Assembly (NCBI GenBank): GCA_028818995.1
Contig: JAPPMR010000620.1
Span: 1 to 8,273 of the forward strand
Source of the DNA: Candidatus Poribacteria bacterium
Lineage (GTDB): Bacteria > Poribacteria > WGA-4E > WGA-3G
Reading direction: 5' to 3'
DNA: 8,273 nt
The notes under the pieces: model-generated
Database searches by the model: none
What the model saw: only the letters and a program-made list of their open reading frames with translations
Told to the model about the DNA's origin: nothing
Part shown: positions 1-4,436 of the stretch, piece by piece
Position numbering within the stretch: position 1 is the first letter of the stretch
How the letters are laid out: each line of letters begins with the position of its first letter
Position numbers and translations under genes: made by a program

Positions 1-14
1 GACAGACTCCTGCC

Positions 15-64
15 CGTCCCAAGGACGTGCAAAACGTCCTAAATATGGCGTGCAACGTCCCAAG
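15..64. repeat. Short direct and inverted repeats at the left edge
   Basis: The 9-mer CGTCCCAAG occurs at 15-23 and again at 56-64. A related motif, CGTGCA(AA)ACGTCC, occurs at 26-39 and 49-60. AGGACGT (22-28) and ACGTCCT (34-40) form a perfect 7-bp stem with a 5-nt loop. No reading frame through this stretch gives a recognisable protein. It could be the edge of a dispersed intergenic repeat or the end of an upstream gene's untranslated region; the window is cut too close to decide. Confidence 0.4.
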
Positions 65-172
65 TGAATGTGTCCATCGGGAGGGCAAAGTGAAACTCAG
101 CCGACAATATGCCTCGTACGAAAACTTTACACACCCCTCAACTAATTCAATTACTTGCTTAAATATTTAAAC

Positions 173-201
173 TTGATTTTAATATCCATATTAAATAAAA
201 T
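173..201 (+). promoter_or_regulatory. Candidate sigma-70 promoter (distal)
   Basis: TTGATT (173-178) and TAAAAT (196-201) are separated by 17 bp. The -10 box matches consensus at 5 of 6 positions and the -35 box at 4 of 6. The surroundings are very AT-rich, which raises the chance of an accidental match, and the gene start is about 245 bp downstream. It would transcribe the structured leader and the lipoprotein gene. Confidence 0.3.
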
Positions 202-259
202 AGTTGTCAGTTTCCTTTTGCACTCCAAAAGAAAACAGTTTAGATAGATTTGTAAATCT

Positions 260-268
260 TGCTATAGT
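260..268 (+). promoter_or_regulatory. Candidate extended -10 promoter for the lipoprotein gene
   Basis: TGCTATAGT fits the extended -10 pattern TGnTATAAT with one mismatch in the hexamer. No good -35 box lies 17 bp upstream (TTAGAT at best), which an extended -10 promoter can tolerate. Transcription from about 275 would give a leader of about 170 nt containing all three palindromic structures at 299-420. Confidence 0.35.
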
Positions 269-298
269 GGATTCTACAATTAACTTTAAATCTGAGCT

Positions 299-361
299 GT
301 AGGAGGGAACTCCGATTCCCGACTATTAGGGGTTTCGTCGCGATTCGGAGATCGCTCCCGC
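299..361. repeat. Large imperfect palindrome in the lipoprotein gene leader
   Basis: Arms 299-323 and 337-361 are 25 nt each and complementary at 19 of 25 positions, around a 13-nt loop at 324-336. The element is more GC-rich than the sequence on its left. It may be a dispersed palindromic repeat (REP- or MITE-like) that landed between promoter and gene, or a structured 5' leader. The sequence alone does not separate these. It is not recognised as any named riboswitch. Confidence 0.6.
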
Positions 362-383
362 TGAATGCCAAAAGCGCATTCAG
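361..383. repeat. Hairpin CTGAATGC/GCATTCAG
   Basis: CTGAATGC (361-368) pairs perfectly with GCATTCAG (376-383) around a 7-nt loop. It starts where the larger palindrome ends, and GTTGATT follows shortly after at 385-391. A similar hairpin followed by the same GTTGATT stands at 4290-4320, which suggests a family of dispersed intergenic hairpins. There is no T-tract, so it is not a typical terminator. Confidence 0.5.
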
Positions 384-400
384 CGTTGATTCACAGAATA

Positions 401-420
401 TATGTAAACTGATTTACATA
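401..420. promoter_or_regulatory. Operator-like perfect palindrome
   Basis: TATGTAAA (401-408) and TTTACATA (413-420) are exact inverted repeats with a 4-bp spacer. The 20-bp size and symmetry are typical of a site for a dimeric helix-turn-helix repressor. It ends 15 bp before the ribosome-binding site of the lipoprotein gene, so binding there could block transcription or translation. The AT-rich context makes chance palindromes more likely. No regulator gene is in the window. Confidence 0.35.
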
Positions 421-447
421 ATTCACTATATATAAAAGGAGAAAATA

Positions 448-1215
448 ATGACATCAAAATTAGGTAGTTTATTCTTTATTCTTACTGTTGCTCTAATTGC
501 GCTTACAGGTTGTGAAAGAGCACAAAAAGTGGTAATGGATGCCATGCCACCTGAAGATGACACATCCATGGAAGATAGCATGGTGGAAGCGACTCCTATG
601 AAAATTGTTTTGCTAATTGACTACCCAGAAAATGGAAAGGATGCCTACATTGAATGGGTTAGATCCGTTGCTCCAACGCTGCAATCCTTTGAAGAGGTCC
701 GTCGGATACGTTCTTATGACAATCAAGACCCAACTATGAGTCCGAATCGACTTGTTGAATATGAATTTGATAGTTTTCTTGAAATGGCAGCATATCTGAA
801 TCGCCCTGAGATAGCTGAGATTATGAGCGATCTCCCAAACCATGCAAGCGATGTGAGCTTGTACACATTTATCCAGCGTTCCGACTACTCAAAAAGTGAG
901 GAAGGGAACTGGCCGGTTAAAGGTGTATTGTTGATTGACTACCCTCTTGGAGGAAAACAGGCATATCTGGAGTGGATTGATTCCGTTTCTTCTATAACAG
1001 TCGGGCCGCCACAGTTGAAAACAATAACATCTTACGACAACTACTATGGTGAATCACCTCACCGATTGGTTGAGTTTGAGTTTGCTAATTCCGAAGATTC
1101 CACTGCTTATGGAGAATTGGAAGATATTAAGGCAATTGAAGCTGAGCTCGATGTGCGCACAGGCAGCTGGACACAACATACGTTTGAGTTACGTTCAGAT
1201 TATATTAATGAATAA
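448..1215 (+). CDS. Lipoprotein with two tandem alpha/beta-barrel-like domains
   Basis: 255 residues; specific function not recognised. The start is set by AAGGAG at 436-441, six bases before the ATG. Residues 5-19 are hydrophobic and lead into the lipobox LTGC (C22), so the protein should be exported and lipid-anchored. An acidic, Met-rich linker follows (about 30-50). Residues 52-147 and 158-252 are two copies of one domain, sharing VLLIDYP, an AYxEW helix, a (I/T)xSYDN strand, RLVE(Y/F)EF and a closing RSDY. The apparent beta-alpha-beta-beta-alpha-beta order suggests the dimeric alpha/beta barrel (ferredoxin-like) superfamily, with the two copies packing as a pseudo-dimer; this fold call is inference. 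The gene stands alone, with a structured leader upstream and a possible terminator hairpin downstream. It could be a binding protein rather than an enzyme, since no catalytic motif is visible. Confidence 0.88.
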   Translation: MTSKLGSLFFILTVALIALTGCERAQKVVMDAMPPEDDTSMEDSMVEATPMKIVLLIDYPENGKDAYIEWVRSVAPTLQSFEEVRRIRSYDNQDPTMSPNRLVEYEFDSFLEMAAYLNRPEIAEIMSDLPNHASDVSLYTFIQRSDYSKSEEGNWPVKGVLLIDYPLGGKQAYLEWIDSVSSITVGPPQLKTITSYDNYYGESPHRLVEFEFANSEDSTAYGELEDIKAIEAELDVRTGSWTQHTFELRSDYINE

Positions 1216-1242
1216 CAGCTTAAATTTATAGGGAGATATTGC

Positions 1243-1293
1243 TTGCCTAACAAATGAACTGACTCTATCATTCGTTAGGCAACTCTTTCTTTG
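1243..1293 (+). terminator. Possible terminator after the lipoprotein gene
   Basis: TTGCCTAAC (1243-1251) pairs with GTTAGGCAA (1274-1282). After one A/C mismatch the stem continues for four more pairs (1253-1256 with 1269-1272), with a 12-nt loop. The sequence after it, CTCTTTCTTTG, is pyrimidine- and T-rich but not a pure T run. It begins 27 bp after the stop codon. It may act as an intrinsic terminator, or it may be another intergenic hairpin. Confidence 0.5.
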
Positions 1294-1388
1294 AGAATTT
1301 ATAAGTTCCGACGGTAAGCGGTATTTGCGGTCCCTACATAGCACTAAAAAAAGATTTTAGGTATTGAAATTATAATAGGGAATTTTGA

Positions 1389-3029
1389 ATGCAAAATAAA
1401 CACCCAACAATCGGTAACTACCTTCTGAGAAAATTAAAGAGTTACGGAATTGATCACATTTTCGGTATACCTGGTGATTATGTCATACAGTTTTTTGATA
1501 TGATTGAACAGAGTCCTATTCAACATATCGGCACAACGCGAGAAGAAACAGCAGGATTTGCTGCCGATGCTTATGCCCGAACAAACGGCATAGGGGCTGC
1601 ATGTGTGACTTATGGTGTCGGTGGTTTATCTATGATCAACGCTGTCACTGCTGCCTACGCTGAAAAATCACCGCTTGTTGTCATTAGCGGTGCCCCAGGA
1701 ATAAAAGAGCGCACTGAGGGTGCCCTCTTGCACCATACAGGCAAAAATTTTTATACACAACAACGTATCTATGAAGAGATTACCGTGGCATCAGCACTAC
1801 TTGACGAACCTTTTACCGCCTTTAACGAGATAGATAGAGTGTTGGATGCTGTCTATTGGCATAAGCGTCCGGGCTACATTGAACTGCCACGTGATATGGT
1901 AAGTATACATGGGGCAGTCCACCAACGTCCTTCAACGGGTGAACACTACAGTGACCCAGAAATACTTGATGCCGCGTTAGTTAATGCCATTGCGTTTATA
2001 AATCAATCCGAAAATCCAGTCATTTTAGCGGGTGTTGAACTGCATAGATTCAGATTTAGGGACAAATTACTTCGGCTTGCAGAAGAAAAGCAGATTCCAG
2101 TGGTAACAACGTTGCTGGGAAAATCGGTTATGCCAGAGGCACATCCACTCTATTTAGGTATTTATGCTGGTGCAATGGGCAGAACAGAGATCACAACGCT
2201 TGTTGAAACTTCTGATTGTCTTATTATTCTTGGTGCTTTCATGACCGATGTCAACCTTGGAATTTACACGGCAAATCTTGCGCGAAGCCGTAGTGTCTAT
2301 GCTACCTCAGACAAAATCACAGTCTCTTACTCCACTTATGAAGATGTTATGTTTGAGGATTTTCTGGATGGTTTGTGTGCTCCAGAACTCGTCAAACGCC
2401 CCGATGTGGACTTGGAATGGGTATTGGAAGTGTCAGAACCCTTTGTTATGGTCCCCGACCAAATTCTAACAGTAAAACGCCTATTTCAACATCTCAATCA
2501 ATTTCTGAATGATGAACTGACGGTTATTCCTGATGTGGGTGACAGCCTTTGGGGTGCTGCGGATTTACGGCTCCCAGAGCAGACAGATTTTATTTCTCTT
2601 GCATATTATACCTCAATGGGGTTTTCAATTCCCGCTGCTATTGGCGCACAACTGGGCAAACCCGATTCCAGACCACTTGTAATTGTCGGAGATGGTGCCT
2701 TCCAAATGACAGGTACTGAACTTTCAACGACTATCCGCTACGGACTTAACCCGATTATCCTTGTTCTCAACAATCAAGGTTACGGTACCATGCGTCCTCT
2801 CGTTGAAGGACCTTTTAACGAGATAGAAAATTGGGACTATACCTGTGTCCCAGAACTCTTGGGCGCAGGACGCGCGTTTGCTGTCCGTACCGAGGGCGAA
2901 TTTGACACCGCTATGAAGGCTGCGCTTTCGGAAACGCAACATTTTGTCATGATTGAAGCAGAACTTGACAAATTAGACACATCGCCAGCACTTTCTCGTT
3001 TAGCAGAGCAGGTGTCTAAGAAAGTTTGA
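1389..3029 (+). CDS. Thiamine-diphosphate-dependent 2-oxo acid decarboxylase (phenylpyruvate/indolepyruvate type)
   Basis: 546 residues, normal for the pyruvate/indolepyruvate decarboxylase family, cytoplasmic. It is expected to convert an aromatic or branched 2-oxo acid to the aldehyde and CO2, as in Ehrlich-type amino acid catabolism or the indole-3-pyruvate route to indole acetate. Visible features: D30 in the GIPGDY turn, cofactor-activating E52 in TREETAGF, the HH pair at 115-116 typical of decarboxylases, D287 in MTDVN, YYTSMGF (406-412), and the metal/ThDP motif from GDG (434-436) to NN (461-462). The active-site Glu that follows NNxGY in pyruvate decarboxylases is replaced by Met468. 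Azospirillum brasilense phenylpyruvate decarboxylase likewise has a hydrophobic residue there (from memory), and VGDGAFQMTG and the C-terminal region also fit that branch. AGGGA at 1377-1381 is the ribosome-binding site. A TATAAT at 1371-1376 is too close to the start to be a confident promoter. No aminotransferase or aldehyde dehydrogenase lies nearby, so the substrate stays open. Confidence 0.95.
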   Translation: MQNKHPTIGNYLLRKLKSYGIDHIFGIPGDYVIQFFDMIEQSPIQHIGTTREETAGFAADAYARTNGIGAACVTYGVGGLSMINAVTAAYAEKSPLVVISGAPGIKERTEGALLHHTGKNFYTQQRIYEEITVASALLDEPFTAFNEIDRVLDAVYWHKRPGYIELPRDMVSIHGAVHQRPSTGEHYSDPEILDAALVNAIAFINQSENPVILAGVELHRFRFRDKLLRLAEEKQIPVVTTLLGKSVMPEAHPLYLGIYAGAMGRTEITTLVETSDCLIILGAFMTDVNLGIYTANLARSRSVYATSDKITVSYSTYEDVMFEDFLDGLCAPELVKRPDVDLEWVLEVSEPFVMVPDQILTVKRLFQHLNQFLNDELTVIPDVGDSLWGAADLRLPEQTDFISLAYYTSMGFSIPAAIGAQLGKPDSRPLVIVGDGAFQMTGTELSTTIRYGLNPIILVLNNQGYGTMRPLVEGPFNEIENWDYTCVPELLGAGRAFAVRTEGEFDTAMKAALSETQHFVMIEAELDKLDTSPALSRLAEQVSKKV

Positions 3030-3078
3030 GTCTAAAAATAATGCAAGAAGTAACTTCTGCGCTTATATTCCTTAACCG

Positions 3079-3107
3079 TTGACAAAAAAGACAAACCCCG
3101 TTAAAAT
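3079..3107 (+). promoter_or_regulatory. Near-consensus sigma-70 promoter for the DUF1080 gene
   Basis: TTGACA (3079-3084) is a perfect -35 box. TAAAAT (3102-3107) matches the -10 consensus at 5 of 6, and the spacer is exactly 17 bp. Transcription would start near 3114, giving a leader of about 60 nt. It lies 50 bp past the stop of the decarboxylase gene, so the DUF1080 gene is probably transcribed on its own and constitutively. This is the best promoter match in the window. Confidence 0.7.
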
Positions 3108-3174
3108 TACGGAAATTCTCAAACCCTAATACAGAGGGTAAATTATAAATGTATAGCATTAGAAAGGAAATATT

Positions 3175-3798
3175 ATGTTACAAACACCCCCAGAATCCGC
3201 AGTGATTCTCTTTGATGGAAAAGACCTTAGTAATTGGGTAGGTCGTGATGGTGGCGAACCGAAATGGAAAGTTGAAGATAACGCTATGATTGTTGAACCA
3301 CGCACGGGTGACATATCAAGCAAGGAAACCTTCACAGACCATTTCCTCCACCTTGAATTTATGTGCCCTGATATGCCAGAAGCAAGTGGACAGGCAAAAG
3401 GTAATAGTGGCGTTTTTTTTCAAGGCAGATATGAAATTCAGGTCTTGGATTCTTACGGTATTGATGTACCCGGGAAAGGCGATTGCGGTGCAATTTACAA
3501 TCAATTCGCACCACTTGTTAACGCGTGTAATCCCCCACTTCATTGGCAAACGTATGATGTTATCTTTCGTGCCCCTCGGTTCAACGATGCTGGTGAAATG
3601 ATTGAAAACGTCAGAGTGACAGCGATACAAAATGGATTGGTAATCCTTAATAACGTTCAGCTTCCAGGCACCACAGCTGGTGCTGATTCAGAGGTGGCTA
3701 AACCGGGGCCGCTACGTTTACAAGACCACGGCAATTTAGTTCAGTATCGAAACATCTGGGCTGTTCCGCTGCCGCTTGAGGGATCAGATCAATACTAA
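3175..3798 (+). CDS. DUF1080 / 3-keto-disaccharide hydrolase family protein
   Basis: 207 residues, consistent with a single DUF1080 domain (Pfam PF06439), a concanavalin-like beta-sandwich fold related to glycoside hydrolases; members are annotated as 3-keto-disaccharide hydrolases. Family landmarks in order: LFDGKDLSNW (12-21), a KWKVED strand, GNSGVFFQGRYEIQVLDSYG (76-95), CGAIYNQFAP (104-113), WQTYDVIFRAPRF (124-136) and a closing LRLQDHG...QYRNIW strand pair. The start is supported by AAGGA about six bases upstream of the ATG. Unlike many family members it has no signal peptide, so it is predicted to be cytoplasmic unless the start is misassigned. A run of eight T (3413-3420) lies inside the gene. 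It has its own promoter and a hairpin 25 bp after the stop. Substrate and reaction are assigned by family only; no sugar oxidoreductase partner is nearby. Confidence 0.9.
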   Translation: MLQTPPESAVILFDGKDLSNWVGRDGGEPKWKVEDNAMIVEPRTGDISSKETFTDHFLHLEFMCPDMPEASGQAKGNSGVFFQGRYEIQVLDSYGIDVPGKGDCGAIYNQFAPLVNACNPPLHWQTYDVIFRAPRFNDAGEMIENVRVTAIQNGLVILNNVQLPGTTAGADSEVAKPGPLRLQDHGNLVQYRNIWAVPLPLEGSDQY

Positions 3799-3823
3799 CA
3801 CTTTGCTAAATTGTGTGATTCAG

Positions 3824-3854
3824 TTGTAGGCGAGATTTCAAAACTCGCCTACAA
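3824..3854 (+). terminator. Hairpin after the DUF1080 gene
   Basis: TTGTAGGCGAG (3824-3834) and CTCGCCTACAA (3844-3854) form a perfect 11-bp stem with a 9-nt loop, 25 bp after the stop codon. No T-run follows, so it is not a textbook intrinsic terminator. It may slow polymerase or protect the 3' end, or it may be a dispersed hairpin repeat. Confidence 0.5.
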
Positions 3855-3889
3855 TAGACATTATAATGACAGGACTTACGCATTTCCTA

Positions 3890-3916
3890 TTAAAGCCCCT
3901 TGATAAGGGGCTTTAA
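3890..3916. terminator. GC-rich hairpin, possibly a bidirectional terminator
   Basis: TTAAAGCCCCTT (3890-3901) and AAGGGGCTTTAA (3905-3916) pair perfectly over 12 bp with a 3-nt loop. The stem has a CCCC/GGGG core with A/T-rich ends on both sides, as in bidirectional terminators, but the T-tract is only three bases. It lies just inside the left end of the candidate mobile element and could end transcripts that read through from the DUF1080 gene. Confidence 0.5.
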
Positions 3917-4066
3917 GCGTTAAAAACATCTAAATGACTATTTTTGGATAAATACGCTCCATCTTTGCTCAATTTGCGTCCCTCCTAAAAGGTTAAAATA
4001 GGACACATCCATTTTTTTTCTAAAAAATCCAGGCAATATTCTAAAATATTCTGTAATTTTTTGTGT

Positions 4067-4095
4067 AAAACCAACAATTTTGTTGGTTTTTTTTT
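4067..4095 (+). terminator. Intrinsic terminator shape without an obvious gene
   Basis: AAAACCAACAA (4067-4077) pairs with TTGTTGGTTTT (4080-4090) in a perfect 11-bp stem; the 2-nt spacer means the innermost pairs must open to form a loop. T continues to 4095, giving nine T in a row on the + strand. This is the best T-tract hairpin in the window, but the nearest + strand gene ended 270 bp earlier. It may terminate a short RNA made inside the candidate mobile element, or insulate the downstream gene. Confidence 0.55.
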
Positions 4096-4222
4096 GAAAA
4101 TACCCTATAATATAGTTACACATAGGCTTTATTTTGTATTTTTAAGTATTATTTGTTATGTCTTTCTATAACCAACAGAGCGGACGCACTTTACTCATTT
4201 TCAGGCGTTACGGCGTTTAATG

Positions 4223-4320
4223 TGAATGCCACACGGAGAATCATGGCGAATACCACACGCGTATTCGTCCAAAGGCATTCATACCCGGGGAACGCCTAAA
4301 TGGCGTTCATACCGTTGATT
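4223..4320. repeat. Cluster of nested and adjacent hairpins
   Basis: TGAATGCC (4223-4230) pairs with GGCATTCA (4274-4281). Nested within it, CGAATAC (4247-4253) pairs with GTATTCG (4261-4267). Next to it, GAACGCC (4290-4296) pairs with GGCGTTC (4302-4308), followed by GTTGATT (4314-4320). The last hairpin plus GTTGATT repeats the arrangement at 361-391. No protein is encoded here. The pattern fits non-coding dispersed repeats gathered in the right half of the candidate mobile element. Confidence 0.5.
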
Positions 4321-4436
4321 TCTTGATTTGGCGCATTCACCAAGCATAATTCATTGTGGGTTTTTAGTGATATATCTCAATTTTGCTGATTGTTTCGGAC
4401 TTTTGCATAAGTCCTGTTTAAAAGGAATTTCAAAAT

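Larger units (their letters stand above)
65..298. other. AT-rich intergenic stretch
   Basis: No coding region is supportable on either strand. The stretch becomes strongly AT-rich from about 145. Its only interpretable content is two candidate sigma-70 promoters facing the lipoprotein gene, listed separately. Confidence 0.6.
3869..4417. mobile_element. Candidate MITE-like element or IS remnant bounded by inverted repeats
   Basis: ACAGGACTTACGCA (3869-3882) and, on the other strand, ACAGGACTTATGCA (reverse complement of 4404-4417) are 14-bp terminal inverted repeats with one mismatch, 549 bp apart end to end. The motif AGGACTTACGCA resembles the ends of some bacterial insertion sequences (from memory). 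The interior holds no recognisable transposase on either strand. It is hairpin-rich: stems at 3890-3916, 4067-4090, 4247-4267 and 4290-4308, AT-rich on the left and GC-richer on the right. That fits a non-autonomous element or a decayed IS. No clear target-site duplication flanks it, and the right end also forms a local 6-bp hairpin (4397-4414), so the match could be partly accidental. Confidence 0.45.

Noticed and set aside
1..170. Tail of an upstream gene at the left edge
   Set aside because: Short open stretches exist on both strands, but none gives a recognisable protein or a convincing start, and the sequence is dominated by short repeats.
1283..1388. Possible thiamine riboswitch upstream of the ThDP enzyme
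   Set aside because: The thi-box conserved elements are absent, and only about 100 bases separate the preceding hairpin from the start. The enzyme uses the cofactor but need not be regulated by it.
3938..4123. 61-codon - strand frame inside the candidate mobile element
   Set aside because: It is AT-rich, lysine/phenylalanine-heavy and low in complexity, lacks a ribosome-binding site, overlaps the terminator hairpin and does not resemble a transposase.
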